This document shows positions 31,544 through 42,637 of a stretch of DNA of 64,000 nt, piece after piece. Each line of letters starts with the position of its first letter. Position 1 is the stretch's first letter. Under the pieces are notes generated by a model that was not told where the DNA came from, ran no database searches, and saw nothing but the letters and a program-made list of their open reading frames with translations. The DNA comes from Siphonodentalium dalli (lineage: Eukaryota > Mollusca > Scaphopoda > Gadilida > Siphonodentaliidae). Made by a program: the position numbers and the translations under genes. The stretch spans positions 91,953,343-92,017,342 of the forward strand of contig CP136065.1 of the NCBI GenBank assembly GCA_032622095.1. Reading direction: 5' to 3'.

Positions 31544-33049
31544 CCCAGATAGCATGACATGGTTGGGCCAACGTTGGCACAACCAACATCTGAATGGTTG
31601 GGCCAACGTAGGGCAACCAACGTTGGGCCAACGTAATTTTGCTCATTGGGTCAACGTGTTGGGCCTACGTTGGACCAACGTTGGACGACATATACAGAGT
31701 GTTGGCCCAACGTTGGGCCAACGTTGATATCCAGATTACATAGATGGCATAACGTTGGCCCAACGTTGGAAACTAAACCATTTGGTTGGCATAACGTTGG
31801 CCCAACGTTGGAAACTAAACCATTTGGTTGGCATAACGTTGACCCAACGGAGGGACAACGTTGGGAACTCAAACTAAATTGGTTGGCATAACGTTGGGGA
31901 TTTTTTTTATTGGCATCCAATAATCCGTTCATAATTCAGTTACCACCGTCAGCCACCATGTCACTATCTGATGTAAGTTTGTGAGAAACTACTATGCATG
32001 TCAATAAGTATTCTCCGCCATAACTTATATACACGCCTTGCAAACATTCAAAACTTTATGATTCCGAGAACAATATTGGGAAAATAATTAATTAATTTTA
32101 CACAAAAGAGTAGTTTCTCACAAACGTAAACCTTCCTCGGATAGCGACCCGATGACCGGTGGTGGCATCTAAAGAACGAACAAATCCTTGAATTCCAAAT
32201 TGAAGAAACTGAATCCTTTATTTGCTAAATTCAATACCAACACAAACACTGAACGAGAACCAGAACAAAGCGCGCAATATGAAAAGCAGACGCCTGATCC
32301 GTTGTGCACGCGCGTAACGCGTTTGACGTCAGAGCTTGCTACGTCATCTACGTTGCCATTACGTTGGGCCAACGATATACCAACCGACACCATCCAACGT
32401 ATTTTATGACATATCGTAGCATATATTGTGTCAGCAATGTTTGTACGTGTGTTTACGGAACAAAAAGCATATCGTTGAGATTTATATCACATGTATGTAC
32501 GCTATATATTGGACTGTCGTGAAGATGTAAGCGTTAATTGACCCAACATTGGACCAACGTTATAATTCCAACTGTTGCATGCGAGGAATGCCTTAATTTG
32601 GGTCAACCAAGGGACAACAACGTAAACCCAACCAATGAGATGTGTACAGTAAATTCCATTTCCATGTTGGTGTTATAATTTCAATGGTTGGGAGGAATAC
32701 GTTGGGCCAACCAAGGGCCAACCACGCCAACCCAACCAATTTACTGCAAATAATTCCGTTGGCATGTTCGCGTTGGCACAATTAATGTTGGACCAACGTT
32801 ATATTTCCAACGGTTGGGAGAAATACGTTGGGCCAACCAAGGGCCAACCGCGCCAACCCAACCAATTTACTGCAGATAATTCCGTTGGCATGTTCGCGTT
32901 GGCACAATGTTGGGCCAACGTTATATTTCCAACGGTTGGGAGAAATACGTTGGGCCAACCGAGGGCCAACAACGTCAATCCAACCCAACCTAATGCCAAC
33001 CGTGCCGACATTATGCCAACGTTGGCCCAACGTAGTCATGCTATCTGGG
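31544..33049. mobile_element. 1.5 kb TA-flanked element made of CCAACGTTGG arrays
   Basis: TA occurs at 31542-31543 and 33050-33051. The ends are CCCAGATAGCATGACATGG and, inverted, CCCAGATAGCATGACTACG. Both arms are filled with reiterated TTGGGCCAACGTTGGCCCAA-type units, themselves palindromic. The middle (about 31930-32520) contains different sequence, including a nested hairpin. It sits exactly inside the RNase H region of LINE C; its removal with one TA would bring the two halves together. Confidence 0.85.
31941..32168. repeat. Hairpin inside the CCAACGTTGG element
   Basis: GTTTGTGAGAAACTACT (31977-31993) is opposed by AGTAGTTTCTCACAAAC (32109-32125). The outer parts GCCACCATGTCACTATC and GGATAGCGACCCG...GGTGGTGGC also pair imperfectly. 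It may be another small insertion. Confidence 0.55.
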
Positions 33050-33051
33050 TA

Positions 33052-33349
33052 GTCCATAAAGTTCAGCATTGAGACTGTCATCAGAAGATTGAACAGGTTC
33101 ACTTATGATAACCGGATCGCTGAGTAGGCCACTAGTGTATATAACGGCAGCAGAACCACTGTGTCCATTATTTAGCACTGATCCATCCGTAAAAATAATC
33201 AGGTCTTTTCCACCTGTGCTCTGTAGGAATTTACAGTTATTACAGTTATCATACTTTCGATGTCTATAGAGATGCTGCTTGAGATGTATTACTAGAGTTT
33301 GGTACAGTTTCAGGAGTTGAGTAGATGGCGTAAGTGCAGAAATCGTCAC
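33052..33349 (-). pseudogene. LINE C RNase H, N-terminal half
   Basis: Contains the first RNase H motifs: LIIFTDGSVLNNGHSGSA (first catalytic Asp) and SLNAELYGL (motif 2 Glu). The frame stops being meaningful at 33051, where the CCAACGTTGG element begins. The N-terminal part is the linker following the RT thumb. Confidence 0.8.
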
Positions 33350-33389
33350 TTTCAGGGAGATATATTGGTTCTTTTTCTATGGAGCCGAG

Positions 33390-34728
33390 TTTGTTACCCA
33401 ACAGATATTTTCCAAAGGAATAGAGTTTTGCCATGGGAGTGTTTTTGTTGGGAAATAGCATGGCATTGTTTAACATTAGTTTTAATTGAGAGTTGTCGGC
33501 TTTCCGAAGGATGCGGAGATATTCGGTGGCGGCTATTTCTTTTAGTATAAGAGTTAGAGGTGTAGTGTTTGTTATCACTTCCATTAGAAACAGTACTAGT
33601 ACTTGTAGAAGACAGAGCACCAGTCGCTCTGATCAAAGCCGATCTTTGTGCACTTTCAAGTTTGTTTAACAGAGAATCATTTATTTTGCACCATACTGGG
33701 AATCCATAACTTAGGATCGGAATAACAACTGCCTTATATAGTTTTATGGCTTTCTCCGTACTCACTCCGGTAGGATTTACGAGTTGGCCTATATCCTGTT
33801 CATAGCACTTGCAGCTTTGCTTATGGTTATATCAACGTAACGTTCCTTATATGATAAATCTCTGTCTATGGTGATACCAAGAAGTTTTTTTGAAGGTACT
33901 TGTTTTAGATAACCCTTGTCAAGCTGAAGTGATAGGGAACTATCCTGATTTGCACAGTTTTTTGGTTGAATATGCATGAAATCAGTTTTGTCAGTATTGA
34001 TGCAGATGTGCCACTTATTACACCAGCGATGTATGGATTTCAGACTGTCATTCATTGTGTCTTCAGCACTACTAAGGGATTGCGCAGAACTGATTACAGT
34101 GACGTCATCCGCGTATTTGACAATTTTACAATTGGTGGCTGCGCCTAGCTCTGATATATACAATACAAAGAGAATTGGGCTAATGACCGAACCCTGCGGG
34201 AGTCCAATGGAAGTATTAATTAGGTCACTTTGAAAATTATTAACAATGTTCTTTGTTTTTCTGTTAGAAAGAAAGTCTGTGATGTATTTCATTATGCGAC
34301 CTTTCAAACCTAGCTCCAAGAGTTTGTAAACAACACCTCTGCGCATAACAGAATCGAAGGCTCCTTCAAAGTCTATGAATGTAAGAATTGAGTGTGTGTT
34401 GGACTGTTGATTGCCAGAAACGAACTCAGTGATTTCAAGAAGGGCTTGTGTTGTACTTTTATATTTTCTGTATGGGGATAGAACCAGAGGACCAGAATAT
34501 GTTGAACATGACAGTTAAAGTTTTAACCATTGTTTCGCCCCCCTTTTTTATCATCATTGGGTGTATTTTATCAGGGCCTGGTGCTGAGAAATTGTCCATG
34601 TTATGGATGGCCGTTTCCACTTCCGATTCACTTATATCTTGATTGTCTGCATTGGTAATGTCGTCAGTTAAATTGTGAGAAGTAATGTAGTCATCAGTTT
34701 GTTTATTTATTACTGCAGTGCTTCCCAA
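33390..34728 (-). pseudogene. LINE C reverse transcriptase, frameshifted
   Basis: Reverse-transcriptase blocks in order on the minus strand: HNMDNFSAPGPDKIHP (34459-34728), the motif-A stretch IDFEGAFDSV near 34370, SIGLPQGSVISPILFVLYIS, the catalytic KYADDVTVI with YADD at 34104-34115, and KKLLGITIDRDLSYKERY. The thumb SYGFPVWCKINDSLLNKLES follows in another frame (33394-33765). Catalytic residues are preserved, but at least three frame changes make it inactive. Confidence 0.85.
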
Positions 34729-34830
34729 GAACGATCAAAATTTGATGTGTTAGCGTGAAGCCTATCAATGTGGACATATTTTAATTGATCAGCAATTTTA
34801 TCGTCTTCAGAGTTTGATTCAATAGAATTC

Positions 34831-35081
34831 TTATTGTTGTAATGGCATCATAATCATCTGTAGCTGATTAATGTCACTGGTGCATTATATAACTGCTGGT
34901 GCTGTATTCACTAGGTGCTATACTCTGTATGTGTGACATCTTCTATCTGGTAAGGGAGAGTTATATACATATATAATATCATTGTTTAGACACTGATGCC
35001 TGAAGATCTGACAAAGTTGTGAACAAGTTTATGTCGAAGAAGTTCTGTATCTGCTGACAGTCCTTCGCATTGTCCGAGGAG
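34831..35081 (-). mobile_element. 5'-truncated sibling LINE insertion with target duplication
   Basis: 251 bases nearly identical to the 3' UTR of LINE C (30563-30826) are flanked by the 10-bp direct repeat AATAGAATTC at 34821-34830 and 35082-35091. It is a dead-on-arrival copy that landed in the older LINE C. Shared marker: GAAGTTCTGTATCTGCTGAC. Confidence 0.85.
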
Positions 35082-35128
35082 AATAGAATTCAGAAATAGG
35101 ATTAGGAAGGTCACGTCATGCGTCAATA

Positions 35129-35791
35129 AGTGTCGGCGCACACGATCCCGATTGTGTCCGGTAAATCCGGCTGCGTGATAAATCGGGCCCGATAAAATCG
35201 GGGGGTTCAGCGCACATGAGTCCGATTTTCACTCCGGTCATATGCATGCTATGCCTATGGTCACTGTAGTAAATAGCCAACTGGTGTGGTCAGCCGATCT
35301 AGACATTTACTATAGCTAGTCATGGTGATTTATATTAATATGTATTTCTAAAGACTAATATTTATTAATAATAAACTGAATGAATATATAATATTAATAA
35401 TAATATATTGAATTTGAGGTCACAGGCAATACTGTGAATACTGCCAATTATTAATAGCCGTAAATTGGCGTAAACTACCTTTCCACAGCTACCGCCCTCT
35501 TGTTGCGATTACTATAAACGGGCACATATTTTCTGCCCATAGGTCTACCAGCAGTTGTTACTTGTCGATTGATCAGAATTCTTGACATAATTTTCGAATA
35601 GCGGTCGCTGCTAACTATTCCGACATTTTGAATGATGTTTTGGTCACGTGACAAGCAAAACACGCGCGTTGCCATCGTCACGAGCCGGTTTTTCCGGATG
35701 AAATCAAACTCAGTTTGATCGGTCCGGTTAAATCGGATCCGACAAAAACCGGCACAAAGTAGGGACAACCGGGATCGTGTGCGCCGACACT
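35129..35791. mobile_element. 663-bp TA-flanked element with perfect 22-bp inverted ends
   Basis: TA occurs at 35127-35128 and 35792-35793. Both ends begin AGTGTCGGCGCACACGATCC, perfect for 22 bases. Internal stretches ATCGGGCCCGATAAAATCGG and AAATCGGATCCGACAAAAAC are related inverted subrepeats. It is inserted at the 5' edge of LINE C. An antisense open frame here has no family support. Confidence 0.85.
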
Positions 35792-36008
35792 TAGACAATA
35801 TTGACAACGCAATGTCAACATTCAATTCTGGGTTTCCAAATCGAAAAGCTATGAAATTTCTTTCTAGTAACAGGAATACATATGGCATATGCGTATACCC
35901 GCCGGCACCGTTTAGCGACAGCCGAGGGTTCCGTGACTACCCGCCCCTGAGATGACCCACCCCTTTTCACTCCGAGACAACCCGCCCGCCTAAAATTAAT
36001 TAGGGGTA

Positions 36009-36427
36009 AATAGGGCTGAAGGGGTCACTCTCACCAAAAAAAGTGCTGAAGGGTACACAGGGTTTGAAAATGTGCTGAAGGGTACACAGGATTTGTGATC
36101 GGCATGATCAAACACCATTACTTAATTACGCTGAAGGGGTCACTCTCGCCAAAAAATGTGCTGAAGGGTACACAGGATTTTAAAATGTGCTGAAGGGTAC
36201 ACAGGGTTTGTGATCGCCACTAACATCGTTACTTAAACTGTGTTTCTGAAAGTCTGGTGCCCATTAGCAGTTTGTTTTCAGTTCATTTTAATGTTCATTG
36301 GAACGTAAACAATTATTCTCTTACAGAAATCATGGCAGATACGAAAACTAAACATCATTTAGAACGACATTTCAAATCCTGTGTACACTTCAGCACTTTT
36401 TTTGGTGAGAGTGACCCCTTCAGCATT
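36009..36427. repeat. GCTGAAGGGGTCACTC tandem and inverted repeat
   Basis: The unit GCTGAAGGGGTCACTCTC followed by GTGCTGAAGGGTACACAGG occurs twice directly (36012 and 36131). It occurs once more, inverted, at 36380-36425 (CCTGTGTACACTTCAGCAC). It is likely a MITE with a partly duplicated left arm; no clear target duplication was found. Confidence 0.65.
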
Positions 36428-37545
36428 ATATATACTTACATGTAAATTGTGTTTATGAAAGTCTGGTGCCCATTACTGCATTAGCACTAGCAGTTTGTTT
36501 TCAGGACGATTGGGACCTTGAGTCAGGGCTATTGGGACCTTGCTTTTTCGGGAAAGTATAAAATTAAAAAAGTTTAAAATCAATTTTATTGCGTAATGGA
36601 ATTAACAAAGATTATAATTTTATAACGAAAATCAATATTATTAATAATATTAATGATGATATTTGATTAACGAGTAATTATGAACGAGCATGCATGTAAG
36701 TTAATTGTAAAATCTTATTCGTTGGAAACGCCATCGTTGCCTTAAATTTCTTCTTGTACTGACGAACCGGGGCTTAGAGCTTAGAAACTTCCATGAGGTG
36801 TGATGATCGATGCTGAGATTTCTTTGCTGTCATAATTAACTGTCCCAGAGCTTGAAACATTTTTTCCATGCAGCTCTTTCGTGTCTGATTTCTGTTGATG
36901 ACTCAGTTTGCCCTTGTTGACCTGAACTGGCATTTCAATTCAATTCAATTCTTTATTGGATATAAGCCAAGAAGCGTGATCCATAACATAAACATAACAT
37001 ATTGAATATGACATTGACAATATATAATCGATATAATGTTAAAGTTCTGTAACACCTATAATAATTTGTGTGTCATCAAAATGCAAATTGTCAAACGCCT
37101 TGTTTTAATACATTATAAATTAATGTAATTAATTAATTTATCAGAATTGTTTTCAGGATGAGAATAGAGGATTTTTTAGATTATGTATATATCCTAAAAA
37201 CAATACTATTTCAAGTAACTGGGGATAGTTATTGTGTGGCTTGTCGTTTTTTCAATGCTTCTTTTATGAAGCTACATATTTGTTTTGCACTCATAAATGT
37301 TGATCATAAGATGCTTCTTGATACAGTAGTGAGTAGAGTTAACAACAGGTAGAATGGCAGGTTGTCATTTGTGGCTCGTTGGTTTAGTCATTATTATGCA
37401 TGTATTAGTAACGAACCCTCCACATTGTTGTTTGTCCGTATTCTTCTGCCAAAAACACTCCGCTCTTCCGGGTTCAATATGGTGCTTTCCAGCCGCATGG
37501 TCTGGACATTATTCTTGAAAGATGCGGGCAGCCTTCGTGATGGCG
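36428..37545. other. Mostly unassigned, with a LINE 3' tail at 36936-37090
   Basis: Minus-strand CCAATAAAGAATTGAATTGA, i.e. a polyadenylation-like signal followed by AATTG repeats near 36940, is the usual 3' end of CR1/L2-type LINEs. Only a short 3' fragment is present. The rest shows no recognised feature. Confidence 0.45.
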
Positions 37546-37950
37546 GACAAAAATTAAACGTATGATTTTATTGCTTAATTTGCTTTATATTAGTCATGAA
37601 ATGGCTAGAAATTAACTTTATATGAGCAAAATTTGATTAGAGTAAGAATTTGGGGTGGGGGGGGGATACCCAGGCCTGAGTATCTTCCTCCCACCCAGCA
37701 CCTACATATGACAAAAATTAAACGTATGATTTTATTGCTTTATATAGTCATGAAATGGCGAGAAATTAACTTTATATGAGCAATATTTGATAGAGTAAGA
37801 ATTGGGGTGGGGGGGAGATACCCAGGCCTGAGTATCTCCCCCCCCCCCACCCAGCAGCTACATATGACAAAAATTAAACGTATGATTTTATTGCTTAATT
37901 TGCTTTATATACATGTAGTTATGAAATGGCAAGAAATTAACTTTATATGA
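37546..37950 (+). repeat. Tandem repeat, about 165 bp x 2.4
   Basis: The unit GACAAAAATTAAACGTATGA...AAATTAACTTTATATGA occurs at 37547, 37708 and 37866. Between units lies a GC-rich hairpin: GGTGGGGGGG...ATACCCAGGCCTGAGTAT...CCCCCCACCC. The third unit is incomplete. Confidence 0.8.
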
Positions 37951-38350
37951 TCCCGCATATCCATTTTGGTTGTGAACACATGCGTTGTTGTTTACGCGTT
38001 TGTGCTGGGGGCTTCAGACGGGATAACGAAACTGTTCTTGACTCTACTTAGACTTTATCCCGAAATTGGGGATATTTTATGCATTTAATTATCCTTGATT
38101 CATGTTATGGCAGAAATGACTAGTGACAGTGGTGTTGATGTCATTATGAATTCCCGCTATGGAAACTTATTTGGGACCTGTTCCGTATTATTGCGAAATA
38201 AACAGAAATTCTGTGTACAAAGATATCCTTACTCAGCAGTCTGGCATTCTTTGATGTTACTGCAACACTTTTATCAGTTGTATTTAAATTGACAGTTGTA
38301 GAACGTTGTGCTTTATGGATACCAAATTTTACCTAGTAGTTTGCAGAACT
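37951..38350. other. No feature recognised
   Basis: About 400 bases between two tandem arrays, with no coding or repeat signal that could be assigned. Confidence 0.4.
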
Positions 38351-39805
38351 TATTAGCTCAACTTACTTTTGTAAGTTTGAGCTATTGCCATGGTTTGGCG
38401 CCCGTCGTCCGTGTGTGTGTGCGTGTGTCCGTCAACAATTTCCTTTGGCGCGGGCTACAGGTCGTACCTTTGGTCTGATCTTTATGAAATTTGTCATGAA
38501 TGTTGACATTGACATGTAGATGGGAACGAGTCATTTTGGGGTCATTCGGCCAAAAAACATGGCCGCTGGTAGCCATCTTGGATTTCAAGATTCAATCCTT
38601 TGGCGCGGGCTACAGGTCGTACTGTTCGTCTGATCATCATGAAATTTGTCATGAATGTTAATAATGACATGTAGATGGGAACGAGTGATGTTGGGGTCGT
38701 TCGGCCAAAAAACATGGCTGCCAGCAGCCATCTTGGATTTTACTCTTTGCATGACTAAATCCTTTGGCGCGGGCTACAGTTCGTTGCGTTGGTCGGAAGT
38801 TTATGAAATTTGTCATGGATGTTAACACTGACATGTAGATGGGAACGAGTGATTTTGGAGTCGTTCGGCCAAAAAACATGGCTGCCAGCAGCCATCTTGG
38901 ATTTTACTCTTTGCATGACTAAATCCTTTGGCGCGGGCTACAGTTCGTGCGTTGGTCGGAAGTTTATGAAATTTGTCATGGATGTTAACACTGACATGTA
39001 GATGGGAACGAGTGATTTTGGAGTTGTTCGGCCAAAAAACATGGCCGCCAGCAGCCATCTTGGATTTTACTCTTTGCATGACTAAATCCTTTTGCGCGGG
39101 CTACAGGTTGTACCTTGGTCTAATCTTTATGAAATTTGTCATGAATGTTGACATTGACATGTAGATGGGGATGAAATTTGTCATGGATGTTAATAATGAC
39201 ATGTAGATGGGAACGAGTGATTTTGGGGTCGTTCGGCCAAAAAACATGGCCGCCAGCAGCTATCTTGGATTTTACTCTTTGCATGACTAAATCCTTTGGT
39301 GCGGGCTACAGGTCGTAGCTTTGGTCAGATGGTCATGAAATTTGGCATGGATGATAACAATGACATGTAGATGGGAACGAGTCGTTTTGGGGTCATTCTG
39401 TCCAAAAACCTGGCCGCCAGCAGCCATCTTGGATTTTACTCTTTGCATGACTAAATCCTTTCGCGCGGGCCATTTTGGATTTCAAAATTCAATCCATTGG
39501 CGTGGTCTACAGGTCGTACTGTTCGTCTGATCATCATGAAGTTTGTAGGTCGTAGCTTTGGTCAGATCTTCATAAAATTTGTCATGGATGTTAACAATGA
39601 CACGTAGATGGGAACGAGTCCTTTTGGGGGTCAATTGGCCAAAAAACATGGCCACCAGCAGCCATCTTGTATTTTACTCTTTGCATCACTAAATCCTTTG
39701 GCGCAGGTTAGACATTTCAATTAGCACCTTTCCTATTCCTCCATTTACTGTCAACAATTAAATTATTCCCCTACCTAAGTTGAGCTACAGTGTCATTGAC
39801 ACTTT
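38351..39805 (+). mobile_element. Tandem-core element ('pearl'/HINE-like), about eight 160-bp units
   Basis: The head is a hairpin AGCTCAACTTAC..GTAAGTTTGAGCT followed by a GTGTGTGTG microsatellite. The core unit contains TTTGGCGCGGGCTACAG, ATGAAATTTGTCATG, GACATGTAGATGGGAACGAG, AAAAAACATGGCCGCC and AGCCATCTTGGATT, repeated at intervals of about 155-170 bases. The tail has AAGTTGAGCTAC and the hairpin AGTGTCATTGACACT. Head microsatellite plus tandem cores is the layout of bivalve pearl elements, now linked to Helitron-type elements. Open frames inside are by-products. Confidence 0.7.
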
Positions 39806-39933
39806 CATATTTCAGAGGGTTACATGTATATTGTAACATACTGTGCTCAGTTTAGCCCCCACACTACCATTGTGGCAGGATTTTTAAGGTTAGATTGTGA
39901 TTGACTTTGGGTAGTAATGTACATGTATATACA

Positions 39934-40571
39934 TCTCATATATATTTTGAAGACCTCTGTTTGTCTGTCTGTCTGTATGTATGTCACTTATACAAATCTA
40001 CGATTCTCGACCGATCGGGACGAAACTTGGTACGTGTGTGTAGTTTGACCAGGCGGTCGTCGTTGTCGTATTGGCGAGCCCGTGCGACGCCCGTGCAGCG
40101 CATGCGCAGACGAGATCTCGGAAACGGGTGGAGCTATCGACTTGAAATTTGCTATGTGAATGTATCTTGCCCCGGATACGAATTTTATCGGGTTGCCGAG
40201 CCCGTGCGACGCCAGCTTCACGCATGCGCACACCAGATCTCGGAAACGGGTGGAGCTATCGACTTGAAATTTGGTTTTTGAATAGCCCGGACAACGTCGG
40301 GCTCATAGTTTGACCAGGCGGTCGTCCTTGTCGTATTGGCGAGCCCGTGCGACGCCCGTGCAGCGCATGCACAGACGAGATCTCGGAAACGGGTGGAGCT
40401 ATCAACTTGAAATTTGCTATGTGAATGTATCTTGCCCCGGATACGATTTTTATCGGGTCGCCGAGCCCGTGCGACGCAAGCTTCGTGCATGCGCAGACCA
40501 GATCTCGGAAACGGGTGGAGCTATCGACTTGAAATTTATTTAGCCCGGACAACGTCGGGCTCATCGGCTAG
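39934..40571 (+). mobile_element. Helitron-like non-autonomous element 1
   Basis: Starts TCTCATATATATTTTGAAGA after an A, followed by a CTGT microsatellite. It ends with hairpin GCCCGgacaacgtCGGGC (40543-40560), 11 bases, and CTAG (40568-40571) before T. TC start, hairpin and CTRR end between A and T are Helitron hallmarks. Core sequence from about 40043 to 40310 is duplicated at 40310-40560, including an internal copy of the terminal hairpin near 40283. It carries no Rep/helicase. Confidence 0.8.
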
Positions 40572-41243
40572 TCTATTATATATTTTGGAAGATCTGTCTG
40601 TGTGTCTGTCTGTGTGTGTGTGTGTTCGCGATGAACTCAAAAAAGGCCCGGCCGATTTCGATGAAACTTGGTATGTGGGGGTACTTTCGGCCGGGGGGTG
40701 GCATAGGCATATTAATATGTCCGTGCGACGTGACCTTGACCTTGAAATCGGGTAATTTCAAGGTCAAACGCCCGAATATCACGGGATATCGATGAAACTT
40801 GGTATGTGGGGGTACCTTCGGTCGGGGAGTGGCATAAACCTATTAATTTGCCTGTGCGACGTGCCCTTGACATCGGGTCATTTCAAGGTCAAACGCCCGA
40901 ATATCACGGGATTTCGATGAAACTTGGTATGTGGGGTTACTTTCGTATGGGGAGTCTCATAAGCATATGCATTTGCCCATGTGACATAGGGTTACATAGG
41001 GTTACTTTTGTCCACTGAGTGTTTTGGACGGGTCAAATCGTGACCCCGACCTGACCTTGACCTTCAAAATGATCAATTCAAGGTCAAATCGGGTAAAACC
41101 AGATGGATTTCGACGGGCGCGTTTGTCGGGTACTTTTGTCCGGGGAGTGTTTTGGACTGGTCAAATCATGACCCCACTTGACCTTGACATTCAAAATGGA
41201 CAATTCAAGGTCAAAGCCCGGACGAAGTCGGGTCACCTTCTAG
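40572..41243 (+). mobile_element. Helitron-like non-autonomous element 2, tail-to-head with element 1
   Basis: Begins TCTATTATATATTTTGGAAG directly after the CTAG of element 1. It ends with hairpin CCCGgacgaagtCGGG (41217-41232), 11 bases, and CTAG (41240-41243) before T. Core units of about 130 bases carry GATGAAACTTGGTATGTGGG and TTCAAGGTCAAACGCCCGAA, repeated about four times. Confidence 0.8.
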
Positions 41244-42052
41244 TTATATATAAATTACAGTTTATTTGCAGTGTTATACTGGTAATTAATTGCCCTTAAC
41301 AAAAGACAAAATTTTAACTCAAACTGTTCATGTACTTCAATGTCCTTACACCAGAAACCAATTGAAAGCAATTGGATTACAGGTACCATAACCAAAGTTA
41401 TAATATGGATAGCAAAATAATCAGCCAAATTCTAAGTATTTAATGGGGATAATTTACTCCATCAGAGATACAAATCCAAAAATAACCCGGAATTTCTTGA
41501 GCATACCGTATGTAGACCATGCACGTACCAAATTTCATAAAATTCTGTCAACTACCGGTACTGGACACCTTCTAGAAAATACCCACAATATGGAGGAATG
41601 TCATCATAATTTCTAAGGGGTAACTGAACATATCATATAAGAATCAACAGATATAGATTCCTTTAATTTGGGCACACCGCGCCGGACCACATACCCACTA
41701 TCCACTATGCCGGTGAGAAAATTTTGAAATCCTAAACAATTATTTTTCTTCTACTCAAATGATGAAAAATCTCTTAAATTCACATTAAAATTCAAATACA
41801 TAAAGATCTGCACTAATTTCATATTTTGAGCACACCCTCTCCAGCTTGAATTTGTGAGAATTTATAGGACTTGAATAATATTACCTTTGACACCAGACCA
41901 ACCCCATTCCACCAAATACCCACCCTTTACAAATATCTTTAAAAGTTTCGCAAAGATCATTCCAGAAAAGATTTGATTGGCTGCCATATTACACTACCTT
42001 TACCTGTATGTATTAAATATGACAGCTGAGTCACAGCTTGCAATTGCATGTA
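41244..42052. other. Unassigned, weakly repetitive
   Basis: 41380-41640 shares scattered phrases with 43440-43690 (AAAATAATCAGC, AAATTCTAAG), suggesting diverged copies of a tandem-core type repeat. No gene. Confidence 0.4.
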
Positions 42053-42292
42053 CTGTAATGCTCTAAATAATCAACTCCTTAACCAGAGCAGAATTATGGG
42101 TAGTTTCAGGATTTAGTCGGAAATATGGTAGCTCATTGAGATGCTCCAAACTTTTCAGGATTTAGTCGGAAATATGGTAGCTCATTGAGAGCTTTCCGAT
42201 GAATGGCAACAAGCCATATTTCCGGACTAAATCCTGAAAAGTTACCCATAATTCTGCTCTGGTTAAGGAGTCGATTATTTAGGGCATTACTG
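42053..42292. repeat. Palindromic MITE (GGATTTAGTCGG family) with partly duplicated left arm
   Basis: TA at 42051-42052; the right TA is mutated to TG. The left arm is present one and a half times (CAGGATTTAGTCGGAAATAT at about 42110 and 42159) before the right arm. The end is GGGCATTACTG. Confidence 0.75.
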
Positions 42293-42528
42293 TGTTCTAC
42301 ATTCCTCTCTATAGGAATAAATGATGCTAATGTACTCTGATTTGCATTTTATTATTAAATTCCACCTTCCAACAGACAACTCAATCAGCACTAGGTGTTT
42401 TCATTGATTTCATTGATATATGCCTGGTGCACACCGGTATCTATTATTTAAGGGAATACATGTAGATGATGGTGTACTAATACATGCAATATTCCTATTT
42501 ATCACCAGAAAAGCAAGTGCACAGAGCA

Positions 42529-42546
42529 CCCCCCCCCCCCCCCCCC
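42529..42546 (+). repeat. Homopolymer C18
   Basis: An uninterrupted run of 18 C following GCA. It may vary in length between individuals or reads. Confidence 0.9.
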
Positions 42547-42637
42547 ACTGAGTATGTTTATTAATTTTCTGAGGTGGCTTATAATTTAAAAGATGTTATA
42601 ATCCAGCCTGTGCATGGTACTACCAAGACTTCAATTA

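Larger units (their letters stand above)
30563..35110 (-). mobile_element. Degenerate RNase H-bearing LINE (LINE C) with two insertions
   Basis: On the minus strand a 5'-truncated element runs from about 35110 to a CAA-rich tail near 30563. It encodes the linker before the RT, the reverse transcriptase and an RNase H domain, broken by several frameshifts. It has been split by a TA-flanked element (31544-33049) and by a truncated sibling LINE (34831-35081). RT plus RNase H and a CAA-type tail suggest the I-superfamily. No endonuclease portion is present. Confidence 0.8.

Noticed and set aside
31646-33102. Several Gly/Pro/Gln/Trp-rich open frames on both strands
   Set aside because: They are translations of the CCAACGTTGG arrays (repeated NVGPT-like peptides) with no independent support.
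30563-35081. Direct repeats at 30.56-30.83 and 34.83-35.08 kb as LTRs
   Set aside because: The right copy has its own 10-bp target duplication and both match a LINE 3' UTR. The enclosed RT is of non-LTR type and there is no primer-binding site or gag.
35475-35888. 137-codon minus-strand frame
   Set aside because: It crosses the border of the TA element at 35791 and has no family motif.
38351-39805. CRISPR-like array
   Set aside because: The units are 155-170 bp, diverged, without conserved short repeats and unique spacers, and the genome is animal. It is a tandem-core transposon.
39901-41299. Arg-rich open frames up to 126 codons
   Set aside because: They fall on both strands of the Helitron-like cores and repeat with them; no protein family.
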